64,000 nucleotides of DNA from positions 1-64,000 of the forward strand of contig NZ_VTWS01000001.1 in the NCBI RefSeq assembly GCF_008727875.1, read 5' to 3'. Source of the DNA: Larkinella humicola (lineage in GTDB: Bacteria > Bacteroidota > Bacteroidia > Cytophagales > Spirosomataceae). Positions within the stretch are counted from its first letter, which is position 1; the number at the start of each line of letters is the position of its first letter. Positions 52,831-62,023 of this stretch are shown one piece after another. The translations under genes and the position numbers were made by a program. The notes beneath the pieces were generated by a model. It ran no database searches and had not been told where the DNA came from. It was given only the letters and a program-made list of their open reading frames with translations.

Positions 52831-54114
52831 TTGAAAAACCTGCTCCTCGTTCTGTTTCTGGGCGTCAGCCTTCTGACCCACGCTCAGCCAACCACCGATG
52901 CCTTTCTGCCCGGTGACCTTCTGCCCGACGCCCCCGAGCTGGCCCCGCGCGGCCCCCACGCCGTTGGTGTTCGAACCTTGAAACTCATTCACACGGCGCA
53001 GGTCGATGTGCTGCATACCAAAGAAGGCAAAAGTCCGCTGTATGACCGGCCCTTGACGGTGGAAGTCTGGTATCCCGCCAAAATACCGGCGGGAAAATCG
53101 CAACTCGTCACCTACGAAGACGCGCTGGGCCGCGCCAACGATCCCAAACGCCCGCTGGTGCCGTTTACGTTTGGCGGCCGGTCCTTGCGTGAAGCCGATC
53201 CCGATCCGGCCGGGGGTGCCTATCCGCTGGTTATTGTGTCGCACGGGTATCCGGGTTCGCGGCTGTTGCTGACGTATCTGACGGAAAATCTGGCGTCAAA
53301 AGGCTACGTCGTGGTCGCCATTGGCCACACCGAATCGACCTATCAGGATCTGGCCGGTTTTCAGAGTACCCTGCTCAACCGCTCGCTCGACGACCTGTTT
53401 GTGCTGAACGAAATGGCGCGGCTGGGTGCCAAAAATTCCAACAGTTTTCTGAGCGGTTTGGTCAATACCGACAATACCGCCCTAATCGGCTATTCGATGG
53501 GGGGCTACGGCGCGCTCAATGTGATGGGCGCCGGGTATAGCGCGCAGGCGGTTAAGTTCTTCGGTCAGTTGGCGGGGGGCAGCACGGCCCTGCAAACCCG
53601 CACCCTGAGCGATCCTGGCTACAAAGCCTCGATTGACCCGCGTATCAAAGCTACGGTGGCGTTTGCGCCCTGGGGCATGGAGCGGGGCGTTTGGGATGCC
53701 GAAGGGCTGGCGGGTCTGACCGGGCCGACGTTGTTTGTGGCTGGCAGCAAAGACGACGTTTCGGGGTACGAAAAAGGCATTAAGGCCATTTACGACGGAG
53801 CCGTCAACGCCGACCGGTATTTGCTGACCTACGTCAACGCCCGGCACAACGTGGCTCCTAACCCACCCCCGGCCGCCACGCTGAAACCCGGCCAGCCACT
53901 CGACGATTACCAGCATTTTTCGGAACCGGCCTGGAACGAACGCCGGATCAACAACATCAACCAGCATTTTGTCACCGCCTTTCTGGGCATTCACCTCAAG
54001 AAACTCGACTACGCCAAGTACCTCGATCTGCCGGAAACCGCCACGACCGAACCGTGGGCGGGTTTTAAACCCCGGACGTCGGTGGGGCTGGAAATGCGGC
54101 ATGCCAAGCCGTAG
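52831..54114 (+). CDS. Secreted alpha/beta hydrolase (dienelactone/PET-hydrolase-like)
   Basis: 427 aa from TTG 52831, which starts a good signal peptide ((M)KNLLLVLFLGVSLLTHAQ). The longer frame from TTG 52744 overlaps the end of the rhamnosidase gene and adds no sensible sequence; no ATG is in frame before the signal. The hydrolase shows the oxyanion segment VIVSHGYPGSR, the elbow IGYSMGGYG, an Asp in AGSKDDVSG and the His in NARHNVAP. It may cut esters on plant glycosides, which fits its place 43 bp after a rhamnosidase (inference). Confidence 0.8.
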   Translation: MKNLLLVLFLGVSLLTHAQPTTDAFLPGDLLPDAPELAPRGPHAVGVRTLKLIHTAQVDVLHTKEGKSPLYDRPLTVEVWYPAKIPAGKSQLVTYEDALGRANDPKRPLVPFTFGGRSLREADPDPAGGAYPLVIVSHGYPGSRLLLTYLTENLASKGYVVVAIGHTESTYQDLAGFQSTLLNRSLDDLFVLNEMARLGAKNSNSFLSGLVNTDNTALIGYSMGGYGALNVMGAGYSAQAVKFFGQLAGGSTALQTRTLSDPGYKASIDPRIKATVAFAPWGMERGVWDAEGLAGLTGPTLFVAGSKDDVSGYEKGIKAIYDGAVNADRYLLTYVNARHNVAPNPPPAATLKPGQPLDDYQHFSEPAWNERRINNINQHFVTAFLGIHLKKLDYAKYLDLPETATTEPWAGFKPRTSVGLEMRHAKP

Positions 54115-54199
54115 AGCAGTTGCAATCCACGATAGATTAGGGCTTTGAATGAATTATTTCGTACTTTCGATGGTTCTGAGATAGCTAATTCACGTGCTC

Positions 54200-56089
54200 A
54201 TGATTGAAAGACCCCTGACAGACTGGTTGCCTCTGACGATGAAAGAAGTCGAAAAAAGAGGCTGGGATGAAGTTGATATTGTGCTTGTTTCAGGGGATGC
54301 TTACGTAGACCATCCGGCGTTTGGAACCGCCGTGATTGGCCGCATCATGGAAAGTGAAGGCTTTCGGGTCGCCATTATTGCCCAGCCCAACTGGAAAGAC
54401 GACCTGCGCGATTTCCGGAAGTTTGGCAAGCCCAAATACTTCTTTGGCGTGACGGCGGGTTGTATGGATTCGATGGTCAACCACTATACGGCCAACAAAC
54501 GCCTGCGCTCCAACGACTCCTACACGCCCGGCGGTGAAGCGGGTTTCCGGCCCGACTATGCCACCATTGTGTATACCAAAATTCTGAAAGAAATCTACCC
54601 CGATGTGCCGGTTTTGCTCGGCGGCATCGAGGCCTCTTTGCGTCGGGTAACCCATTACGACTACTGGCAGGACAAGCTGATGCCGTCGATTCTGGTGGAT
54701 GCCGGGGCCGACATGCTGGTGTATGGTATGGGCGAACAACCCCTCCGTGAAATCCTGAAACTGGCGCGGCAGGGCGTGCCGTTTTCGTCGATGCGGAACA
54801 TCAATCAGGTGGCTTTTCTGCACGATGCCAGCACCGAACTGCAAGAGTACAATGAGTGGAGTTCGGTTGAACTGGCGAGCCACGAGGTCTGTCTGGAAGA
54901 TAAAATCAAGTACGCAGCCAACTTCAAAATTGTGGAGGTGGAGTCGAACAAGTGGCAGGCCAACCGGATTCTCCAGAAAGTGGGCGACCAGGTTCTGGTG
55001 ATCAACCCGCCGTTCAAGACGATGGAGGAAGCCGAAATCGACCAGTCGTTCGATTTACCCTACACCCGCCTACCGCACCCGAAATACAAAAAACGGGGGC
55101 CGATTCCGTCCTACGAGATGATCAAGTTCTCGGTCAACATGCACCGGGGTTGTTTTGGCGGCTGTAGTTTCTGCACCATTTCGGCGCACCAGGGCAAGTT
55201 CGTTGCTTCCCGCAGTGAAAAGTCGGTCCTGAAAGAAGTCGAGGAAATTACGAAGCATCCCGAGTTCAAAGGCTACATCTCGGATTTGGGCGGGCCGTCG
55301 GCCAACATGTACAAGATGAAGGGCAAAGACGAGTCGATCTGCGCCCGGTGCCAGAGCCCGAGTTGCATTCACCCGGTGATTTGTTCGAACCTCGACACAT
55401 CACACAAGCCGATGACGGAATTGTATCGCAAAGTGGACGCCCACCCCGCCATCAAAAAGGCATTTGTAGGTTCGGGCGTACGCTACGATTTGCTGGTCGA
55501 TGATTTCAATAAAAACAATCAGGATGGCAACCACGACGAATACATGGAGCAACTGGTTACGCGCCACGTTTCGGGCCGGTTGAAGGTCGCGCCCGAGCAT
55601 ACGTCCGACGATACGCTGCGGGTGATGCGAAAACCGTCGTTCAAGTACTTCAGGCTCTTCAAGGAGAAATACGACAAGATTCAGGAAAAATTCAACCTCA
55701 AGCAACCGCTGATTCCGTACTTCATTTCGTCGCACCCCGGCTGTGAAGAACAGGATATGGCTAACCTGGCCGCCGAAACCAAAGACCTCGGCTTCCAACT
55801 CGAACAGGTTCAGGACTTTACGCCCACACCAATGACGGTGGCCGAAGTGATCTATTATTCCGGGGTTCATCCGTACACGCTGAAACCGGTGAAAACCGCG
55901 AAAACCCGTGAAGAAAAAAAGAACCAGAATAACTATTTCTTCTGGTACAAACCGGAATACAAAAACTGGATTCGCGACCGGCTGACCAAGCTCAACCGCC
56001 CGGATTTGCTCGAACGACTTTTGGGAAGCGCTAAAAAAGAAAGCACCAACAAGTATACCGGGAATTACAACGGCCGGAAGCGGAAGTAA
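54200..56089 (+). CDS. YgiQ-family radical SAM protein
   Basis: 629 aa from ATG 54200 (GTG 54194 is two codons upstream). The N-terminal B12-binding-like fold (VDIVLVSGDAYVDHPAFG, FFGVTAGCMDSMVNHYTANK) leads to the radical SAM core with the cluster Cys at 318, 322 and 325 (CFGGCSFC). Later blocks (KVAPEHTSDDTLRVMRKPSF, QLEQVQDFTPTPMT, YYSGVHPYTLKPV) are typical of YgiQ. The substrate and reaction are not known. It appears monocistronic. Confidence 0.93.
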   Translation: MIERPLTDWLPLTMKEVEKRGWDEVDIVLVSGDAYVDHPAFGTAVIGRIMESEGFRVAIIAQPNWKDDLRDFRKFGKPKYFFGVTAGCMDSMVNHYTANKRLRSNDSYTPGGEAGFRPDYATIVYTKILKEIYPDVPVLLGGIEASLRRVTHYDYWQDKLMPSILVDAGADMLVYGMGEQPLREILKLARQGVPFSSMRNINQVAFLHDASTELQEYNEWSSVELASHEVCLEDKIKYAANFKIVEVESNKWQANRILQKVGDQVLVINPPFKTMEEAEIDQSFDLPYTRLPHPKYKKRGPIPSYEMIKFSVNMHRGCFGGCSFCTISAHQGKFVASRSEKSVLKEVEEITKHPEFKGYISDLGGPSANMYKMKGKDESICARCQSPSCIHPVICSNLDTSHKPMTELYRKVDAHPAIKKAFVGSGVRYDLLVDDFNKNNQDGNHDEYMEQLVTRHVSGRLKVAPEHTSDDTLRVMRKPSFKYFRLFKEKYDKIQEKFNLKQPLIPYFISSHPGCEEQDMANLAAETKDLGFQLEQVQDFTPTPMTVAEVIYYSGVHPYTLKPVKTAKTREEKKNQNNYFFWYKPEYKNWIRDRLTKLNRPDLLERLLGSAKKESTNKYTGNYNGRKRK

Positions 56090-56187
56090 AGCGGTTGCCT
56101 GCTGCAGCCTATTCGTCAGGTAATCCCGAAAAACCGACCTAGCCTAAAGGCCATTTTTGCAGCAGTTTTATGAATTCGATCACCATT

Positions 56188-56353
56188 TTACCCCGAAGGG
56201 GTTTTCTGTCAATAGCTACGCAGGCCCAGTCAGTGGTATAAGCCCCGACAGGGGCGGCCTCAAACACCGAAATAGCCATTAGAACGCCCCGCCTGGGGCT
56301 GAAATGACGAAGAATAAGATGGTCTCTATTGACAGAAAACCCCTCCGGGGTAA
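56188..56353. repeat. Palindromic intergenic element with GC-rich internal hairpins
   Basis: Outer arms 56188-56215 and 56326-56353 are 28-bp inverted copies with one mismatch (core ACCCCGAAGGGGTTTTCTG). Inside are two small hairpins, GCCCC-GACA-GGGGC near 56242 and GCCCC-GCCT-GGGGC near 56286. A minus-strand reading frame of 74 codons lies across the element but looks like a by-product of the palindrome. It fills most of the 308-bp gap 56090-56397 between convergent genes and resembles REP/BIME-type elements. Confidence 0.8.
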
Positions 56354-56397
56354 GCCTGTCCATTGACTTTTCTGCTAAAGATCTTGTCTTAAATGAG

Positions 56398-57648
56398 TCA
56401 CCTCAAATCGACGCTATGGTCATTCGGAAAATCTTCGCCACTCCAGATGCGCTGTGAACTCCATTTGGCCGGCGCGTCGGCCCAGAACGGGTCGGAATCG
56501 GGCAAGCCGAGGGGCAGGAAAAGAGCGGTGCAAAGGTAGGGACTGCCCTGGTTGTTGTACACGTCGGCAATGTCCGGCTGTGACCCATACAGCCCGAGGG
56601 TTAACCAGCCGTTGCGATAAGTCGAAGGACTCTCCAGTGTTTTTGTCAAAACCGCCGTCAGGGCACCGCGAACCTGCGCCGGTTTCAGTTGTTCCGGCAG
56701 GGCTTTGCGCCAGGCCATGTCTGCCAGGTGATGAAAAGCCGCTCCCCGGTAAATGATCGAACGACCCGTCGCGGGAAAGGTGCCATCCGCGTTAATTAAT
56801 CGCTCCTGAATCACGGCATAGCGTTCATTGCGCTTCTTTATTTTCAGCGTCATGTCTTTGTATGACCCGTTTTTCCCGTTAATAATCCCGGAAATCGCAG
56901 CCAGATAGGGCTGCATGACGTAACTGTTGTAGTAGTCGAACGCAAAGTGCGTGCCGTCGGAATACATCCCATCCCCTACATACCACTGCTCCAGTTGTTG
57001 CAGGGCATAATCCACCCGCATGGGGTCCCATTCGTAGCCGTATTTACAAAAAAAGGCTTCGGTCATCGCCGAAAACAGCAGCCAGTTCGAGAAACCGGGG
57101 CGGTACCGGCGGGTCGTTTTAAATCCGTTGACCAGGCGGTTTCGGGTAGTCGCATCCAGGTTTTCCCAAAGCCAGGGTGCCCTTACGAACGCAAAAGCCA
57201 GAAAAGAGGCATCGACCAGTTGCTGGGCGGCCACATCGAACCGCATGTAATCGTTCTTCGTCGAATCCAGCGCGTTCGAAAGCCCTTGCAGCGTCCACTG
57301 CCGGTATTGATTTCGAAGGGCCACCTCTTCCGGTGTTCCGCCTTCCAGTTGCAGCCAGGGCGCCATGCCACTCAAGACCCGACCCAGCACTTCCAGATAC
57401 TGCACCTGAATCCGCTGCGCCTTGTTGTCGACCCGTTGGGAAGTGATCTGGGGCATCACGATGCGGAGGCTGTCGTGCGCCAGACTCCGCAAAACCGGGC
57501 GAACCATTTTGTCCATTTCGGCCAGCCAAAGCTGCCGGTCGGTGATCAACGGAGCTTTTTTGACAGCGTTTTTTTTTTGCGCAAAACCGGGATTGGCCAG
57601 CGTCGCCAGCAGCAGCAGGACGAAACAGGTAGCGGTGTTTCTTTTCAT
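56398..57648 (-). CDS. DUF2264 secreted protein
   Basis: 416 aa from ATG 57648, which gives a signal peptide (MKRNTATCFVLLLLATLANPGFAQ); the open frame goes 32 codons further up without sense. The rest matches DUF2264, an (alpha/alpha)-toroid family related to glycoside-processing enzymes: LEVLGRVLSGMAPWL, RFDVAAQQLVDASFLAFAF, SNWLLFSAMTEAFF, WYVGDGMYSDGTHFAFDYYN, GRSIIYRGAAFHHLADMAW. Together with the nearby GH78 gene it may act on plant or pectin-type glycans, but the activity is unknown. Confidence 0.85.
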   Translation of the reverse strand: MKRNTATCFVLLLLATLANPGFAQKKNAVKKAPLITDRQLWLAEMDKMVRPVLRSLAHDSLRIVMPQITSQRVDNKAQRIQVQYLEVLGRVLSGMAPWLQLEGGTPEEVALRNQYRQWTLQGLSNALDSTKNDYMRFDVAAQQLVDASFLAFAFVRAPWLWENLDATTRNRLVNGFKTTRRYRPGFSNWLLFSAMTEAFFCKYGYEWDPMRVDYALQQLEQWYVGDGMYSDGTHFAFDYYNSYVMQPYLAAISGIINGKNGSYKDMTLKIKKRNERYAVIQERLINADGTFPATGRSIIYRGAAFHHLADMAWRKALPEQLKPAQVRGALTAVLTKTLESPSTYRNGWLTLGLYGSQPDIADVYNNQGSPYLCTALFLPLGLPDSDPFWADAPAKWSSQRIWSGEDFPNDHSVDLR

Positions 57649-57740
57649 AGAGAGGGTGCTAAAGGAAGAATACCGGGATTGTGCAGGCCAGTAGGCTGGA
57701 AAGTTACAAATCCGGGCGTTGTAAGCACAAAGCGAAATAA

Positions 57741-57815
57741 ACAAAATAGAAATAAAAAAATAGACCTGTCAGGTTTTTGAAACCTGACAGGTCTATTTTT
57801 TTATTTCTATTTTGT
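57741..57815. repeat. Perfect 35-bp inverted repeat with five-base loop
   Basis: Arms 57741-57775 and 57781-57815 are perfect inverted copies (inner core GACCTGTCAGGTT, outer part A/T-rich). The hairpin lies 14 bp after the isocitrate dehydrogenase stop and can end that transcript, but 35 bp without a mismatch is far more than a terminator needs. The GACCTGTCAGGTT core recalls a repeat I believe is dispersed in many Bacteroidota genomes, which a genome search would confirm. Confidence 0.85.
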
Positions 57816-57829
57816 TGGTACCCTACCGA

Positions 57830-59050
57830 TTAACCCAGTTTCACTTTCAGATTCTGATCCAGTGCTTCCAGGAAATCTTCGGTATTGAGGTAGTGTTCAC
57901 CAGCGACGAGTTTGGTGCCGCTCGGGAACGCCGACAACGCCAGATCCTTCGTCATTTTCCCGCTTTCAACGGTTTCAACACACACTTCTTCCAGCGCCAG
58001 GCTGAAGTCGATCAGCGCCTGGTTGCCGTCCAGTTTACCCCGGAAAGCCAGACCACGCGTCCAGGCAAAAATCGAGGCAATCGGGTTGGTCGAAGTCGGG
58101 TTGCCTTTCTGGTGTTCGCGGTAGTGGCGCGTAACCGTCCCGTGAGCCGCTTCCGCTTCCATCGTTTTGCCGTCGGGCGTCACCAGTACAGACGTCATCA
58201 AACCGAGTGATCCGAAACCTTGGGCTACAGTATCCGACTGAACGTCACCGTCGTAGTTTTTACAGGCCCAGACAAAGTTCCCTTCCCACTTCAGGGCCGA
58301 TGCCACCATGTCGTCGATCAGGCGGTGTTCGTAGTGAACGCCTTTCGCCTTGAATTCGGCTTCGTAAATTTCCTGGAAAATATCCTTGAAACGACCGTCG
58401 TATTTTTTCAGGATCGTGTTTTTGGTCGACAGGTACAGCGGCCAGTTTTTCTGCAACGCCATGTTGAAACACGCATGGGCAAAACCCCGGATGGATTCGT
58501 CCACGTTGTACATGCCCATGGCCACACCCGGCCCCTGGAACTGGTACACTTCGTATTCCTGCACGGTGCCGTCTTCGCCTTCGAACTTCATCGTCAGCTT
58601 GCCTTTGCCCGGCACCAGAAAATCCGTCGCCCGGTATTGGTCACCGAAGGCATGACGACCGACGATGATCGGGGCCGTCCAGTTGGTGACCAGACGCGGC
58701 ACGTTTTTGATCACGATGGGTTCGCGGAAAACCGTACCGTCCAGAATGTTCCGGATGGTGCCGTTCGGCGATTTCCACATTTGTTTCAGATTGAATTCTT
58801 TGACACGGTCTTCGTCGGGCGTGATGGTGGCGCATTTGATACCGACACCGTATTCTTTGATGGCATTGGCGGCATCGATCGTTACCTGGTCGTTGGTCTC
58901 ATCGCGGTATTCTACGCCCAGATCGTAGTATTTAATGTCAACATCGATGTAGGGTAGGATGAGTTTGTCTTTGATAAACTTCCAGATAATTCGGGTCATT
59001 TCGTCACCATCCAGTTCGACAACCGGATTTGCCACTTTAATTTTCTCCAT
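57830..59050 (-). CDS. icd: NADP-dependent isocitrate dehydrogenase, eukaryote-like type
   Basis: 406 aa from ATG 59050 (TTG 59068 would add six residues). The sequence [55 protein letters not shown], and the NADP region [20 protein letters not shown] belong to the homodimeric NADP-IDH type common to eukaryotes and some bacteria, not the E. coli Icd type. It oxidises isocitrate to 2-oxoglutarate in the TCA cycle. A TACCTTTG box is 43 bases upstream, and a perfect palindrome follows the stop. Confidence 0.93.
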   Translation of the reverse strand: MEKIKVANPVVELDGDEMTRIIWKFIKDKLILPYIDVDIKYYDLGVEYRDETNDQVTIDAANAIKEYGVGIKCATITPDEDRVKEFNLKQMWKSPNGTIRNILDGTVFREPIVIKNVPRLVTNWTAPIIVGRHAFGDQYRATDFLVPGKGKLTMKFEGEDGTVQEYEVYQFQGPGVAMGMYNVDESIRGFAHACFNMALQKNWPLYLSTKNTILKKYDGRFKDIFQEIYEAEFKAKGVHYEHRLIDDMVASALKWEGNFVWACKNYDGDVQSDTVAQGFGSLGLMTSVLVTPDGKTMEAEAAHGTVTRHYREHQKGNPTSTNPIASIFAWTRGLAFRGKLDGNQALIDFSLALEEVCVETVESGKMTKDLALSAFPSGTKLVAGEHYLNTEDFLEALDQNLKVKLG

Positions 59051-59093
59051 TTGTTTTCTATCAATCAAGTGAAACGATACAGGAAATCAGCCG

Positions 59094-59101
59094 CAAAGGT
59101 A
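59094..59101 (-). promoter_or_regulatory. Candidate -7 promoter box (TACCTTTG)
   Basis: Minus-strand TAnnTTTG followed by CGG, 43 bases before the isocitrate dehydrogenase ATG. A TTTC about 19 bases upstream is a weak -33 candidate. Confidence 0.45.
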
Positions 59102-59219
59102 ACAATTCTGCCAATACCGGGAAATGAAAGTTAACGAACAAAATAGAATGCACTTACGCGTTTATGCCGTATATTTAAACGCTTTACCGACTAATCTTCA
59201 AATAAAATTTGGCTATTCC

Positions 59220-60884
59220 ATGAAAAACTTTACAAAAATCATTTTTTTGCTTCTGGTGACGCCAACGTTACTTTTAGCACAATCGAAAAAAGCCAAGGCT
59301 CCCGACAAACTCGAGCGCCTGAAACAGGAAGCCGTCGCCGACATCGACAAGCGGAAAGACCAGGCGCAGCAGATCAATGACATGCTGTTCAGCTTTTCGG
59401 AACTGGGTTTTCAGGAAGAAGAAACCTTCAAATACCTGACGACCTTGCTCGAAAAAGAAGGATTTAAGGTACAGAAAGGCATTGCCAACATGCCAACGGC
59501 CTGGATTGCAACCTGGGGAAGCGGCAAACCCGTCATCGCCATTGGTTCCGACGTCGACTGCATTCCGAAAGCCAGCCAGAAACCGGGGGTGGCCTACCAC
59601 GATCCGCTGGTCGAAGGCGCACCGGGCCACGGTGAAGGCCACAACTCCGGTCAGGCCCTGAATATCGTAGCGGCTCTGGCCGTGAAGCAATTGATGGAGC
59701 GCGAGAAAATACCGGGTACGCTGATGCTCTGGCCGGGAGTAGCCGAAGAATTGGTCGGCGCCAAAGCCTTCTACGTCCGCGACGGTTATTTCAAGGATGT
59801 GGATGCCTGTATTTTTACGCACGTCGGCAACAACCTCGGCGTTTCGCACGGCGATGCGGGAAACAACGGACTGGTGTCGGTGAAATTTACGTTTGAAGGA
59901 CAGGCGGCCCACGCAGCTGGCGCACCCTGGCGGGGCAAAAGTGCGCTGGATGCCGTCGAACTGATGAACATCGGCTGGAATTTCCGGCGCGAACACCTCG
60001 AACTGACGCAACGGTCACATTACGTCATTTCCGACGGTGGTGACCAGCCCAACGTGGTGCCCTCGAAAGCCGCCGTCTGGTATTATTTCCGTGAGCGGTC
60101 GTACCCCAAAATCAAGAAACTTTACGAAACCGGTGTCAAAATTGCGGAAGGTGCGGCTTTGATGACGGATACGAAGTTTACCTACGAAATCCTGGGATCA
60201 GCTTGGCCGGGACACTTCAACAAACCGATTGCCGAAGCCATGGACGCCAACATCCGGAAAGTAGGACTGCCGGTTTGGTCCGAAGAAGACCAGATGCTGG
60301 CCAAAGCGTCGCAGAAAGAATTGCAGGCCCCAAAAGTGGAAGGGCTGGCGATGAAACTGGACAGCATGAAATCACCCTCGGCACCAACCGCCATGATGGG
60401 TGGTCAGGTGATGACATCCATGGGGGGCGGCTCCGACGACATTGCTGACATTTCGTGGTCGTTGCCGACGGTCGTACTGCGGTATCCGTCCAACATTCCG
60501 GGCTTGCCGGGTCACCACTGGTCGAATGCCATTTCAATGGCAACGCCGATTGCCCACAAGGGCGTGGTAGCCGGTGCCAAAGCCGAGGCCATGACGCTGC
60601 TGGACATGTTGCTAAAGCCCGAAATCATCAAAAATGCCTGGGACTATTATACCAAGGAGCAGACCAAGGAGATCAAATACACGCCCCTCATTTCGACGAA
60701 AGAATACCCGGCCGTGTATCTGAACAAGGAAATCATGACAAAATTCAAGCCGGAATTGAAGAAATATTACTACGATCCGACCAAATACAAAACCTATCTG
60801 GAGCAGTTGGGCATCAAGTACCCCACCCTGCGCGACGACCAGCGAGCGGAATTGATGAAGGAAAAAGAATCGAAAGGAAAGTAA
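59220..60884 (+). CDS. Secreted M20-type amidohydrolase (AbgB-like)
   Basis: 554 aa from ATG 59220, which starts a signal peptide (MKNFTKIIFLLLVTPTLLLAQ); the frame reaches 59124 but without a signal. The peptidase M20 fold shows VIAIGSDVDCIPKAS, GHGEGHNSGQALNI (metal site), LWPGVAEELVGAKAFYV, THVGNN, and the dimerisation domain around GQAAHAAGAPWRGKSALDAV. AbgB-like proteins cleave p-aminobenzoyl-glutamate or other N-acyl amino acids. The Crp-type regulator starts 6 bp after the stop, suggesting one operon. Confidence 0.88.
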   Translation: MKNFTKIIFLLLVTPTLLLAQSKKAKAPDKLERLKQEAVADIDKRKDQAQQINDMLFSFSELGFQEEETFKYLTTLLEKEGFKVQKGIANMPTAWIATWGSGKPVIAIGSDVDCIPKASQKPGVAYHDPLVEGAPGHGEGHNSGQALNIVAALAVKQLMEREKIPGTLMLWPGVAEELVGAKAFYVRDGYFKDVDACIFTHVGNNLGVSHGDAGNNGLVSVKFTFEGQAAHAAGAPWRGKSALDAVELMNIGWNFRREHLELTQRSHYVISDGGDQPNVVPSKAAVWYYFRERSYPKIKKLYETGVKIAEGAALMTDTKFTYEILGSAWPGHFNKPIAEAMDANIRKVGLPVWSEEDQMLAKASQKELQAPKVEGLAMKLDSMKSPSAPTAMMGGQVMTSMGGGSDDIADISWSLPTVVLRYPSNIPGLPGHHWSNAISMATPIAHKGVVAGAKAEAMTLLDMLLKPEIIKNAWDYYTKEQTKEIKYTPLISTKEYPAVYLNKEIMTKFKPELKKYYYDPTKYKTYLEQLGIKYPTLRDDQRAELMKEKESKGK

Positions 60885-60890
60885 CCGGCC

Positions 60891-61478
60891 ATGACGGAAA
60901 TCGATTTACTGGGGTATGCCCTGAACCAGTTTGCGGGAATGGACGAGGAAGCCTTTGCCTTGTCCATCCCCTATTGGCAAAAGAAACACTACCGGAAAGG
61001 CGAGTTTTACAATGAGTACAAGAATGTCTGCAAACACCTCGGTTTTATTCTGGACGGGGTTTTCAGGACGTATTATGTGAATGAAGAAACCGCTGAAGAA
61101 AAAAACGTTTTCTTCTTTACGCAGAACCAGATCGTCGTTTCCTACAAGAGTTTTGTCAACCAGACGCCCTGTAATTATTACACAGAGTCGATGGTCGATT
61201 CCACCATTCTGTACATTCACATCAACCACATCAACCAGCTCTACGCGCAATCCCAACCGTGGGAGCATTTCGGAAGGCTGGTGGCCGAGCGGGCGTTTAA
61301 CTTGGCCATGGACCGTGCCGAGGATTTCCTGTTTAAAACACCGGAACAACGGTACCTGGAATTGATTGAACAACACCCCGATCTCTACAACGCGATCCCG
61401 CTCTACCACATTTCTTCGTACCTCGGGATTCAGGGGCCGTCGCTGAGCCGCATCCGAAAAAGAATGGTCGGGCGTTGA
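60891..61478 (+). CDS. Crp/Fnr-family transcriptional regulator
   Basis: 195 aa, 6 bp after the amidohydrolase stop. Residues about 25-115 form the cyclic-nucleotide-binding-like beta-barrel (YRKGEFYNEYKNVCKHLGFILDG, FFFTQNQIVVSYKSF), but the Arg/Glu cAMP-contact motif is not evident. The C-terminus has a short helix-turn-helix (YHISSYLGIQGPSLSRIRKR). It is the Bacteroidota short Crp type, whose ligand is usually unknown. It may control the amidohydrolase with which it shares a transcript. Confidence 0.85.
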   Translation: MTEIDLLGYALNQFAGMDEEAFALSIPYWQKKHYRKGEFYNEYKNVCKHLGFILDGVFRTYYVNEETAEEKNVFFFTQNQIVVSYKSFVNQTPCNYYTESMVDSTILYIHINHINQLYAQSQPWEHFGRLVAERAFNLAMDRAEDFLFKTPEQRYLELIEQHPDLYNAIPLYHISSYLGIQGPSLSRIRKRMVGR

Positions 61479-61544
61479 CAACGAGGTAATTCCCCAATCA
61501 ACTTTTTAAATAAAGTGCGTATCAATCACTGATTAGGAATCGAT

Positions 61545-61781
61545 TCAGTGCGTATTGGAAATCAAGGCCCGGGCTTTTATGCGAGACACATGGGACGCAT
61601 CCGGGTCTGGAATAAAGTACTCGTGTTCGTCGACCCATTCCGCCGATTGCACAATGCCGGCCGTTATACCCAGCCCTGCTGCAATCAGGCCACCAAGCAG
61701 ACTCAAGATACCACTACCGGCGATGGAAGCCAGAACGAAGAAGAGGGCCAGGGCGGCCAGAGCAAGGGTTGGTTTTCTCAT
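61545..61781 (-). CDS. Small membrane protein, hypothetical
   Basis: 78 aa. Two hydrophobic segments (about 5-25 and 28-46, rich in Ala, Gly and Leu) are followed by a polar tail (AEWVDEHEYFIPDPDASHVSRIK). It begins MRKPTLALAALALFF. It is probably a real inner-membrane protein because the hydrophobic pattern and the acidic tail are coherent. Overlapping frames on the other strand (61555-61938) look like shadows. No family is recognised. Confidence 0.5.
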   Translation of the reverse strand: MRKPTLALAALALFFVLASIAGSGILSLLGGLIAAGLGITAGIVQSAEWVDEHEYFIPDPDASHVSRIKARALISNTH

Positions 61782-62023
61782 GGCAATAAGCAGGGTTGGT
61801 GGTGTGAATGCCCGTCATTCGGTTTTCTATAAGATTGGACGAAGAAAGTTGGAACAAGTCACGTGTTCCGGTAAAAAATTTGGGTTGTTTGCTCCGGAAA
61901 GTTTTTTCGCCCGCTTTCGCTTTCTTAACCTGGGTTAAAAATAGTAATCGCGATCCTGCCGAATTTTGTCCTGTTCAAATCGCTGAACGACAAACGAAAA
62001 CATACCTTCTAAACGATACGATC

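Noticed and set aside
56139-56363. 74-codon minus-strand frame in the gap before the DUF2264 gene
   Set aside because: It spans both arms of the palindromic element at 56188-56353, so its sequence is a by-product of the repeat.
61555-61938. Plus-strand frame across the small membrane-protein gene
   Set aside because: Overlaps an antisense frame with clearer membrane-protein features and shows none of its own.
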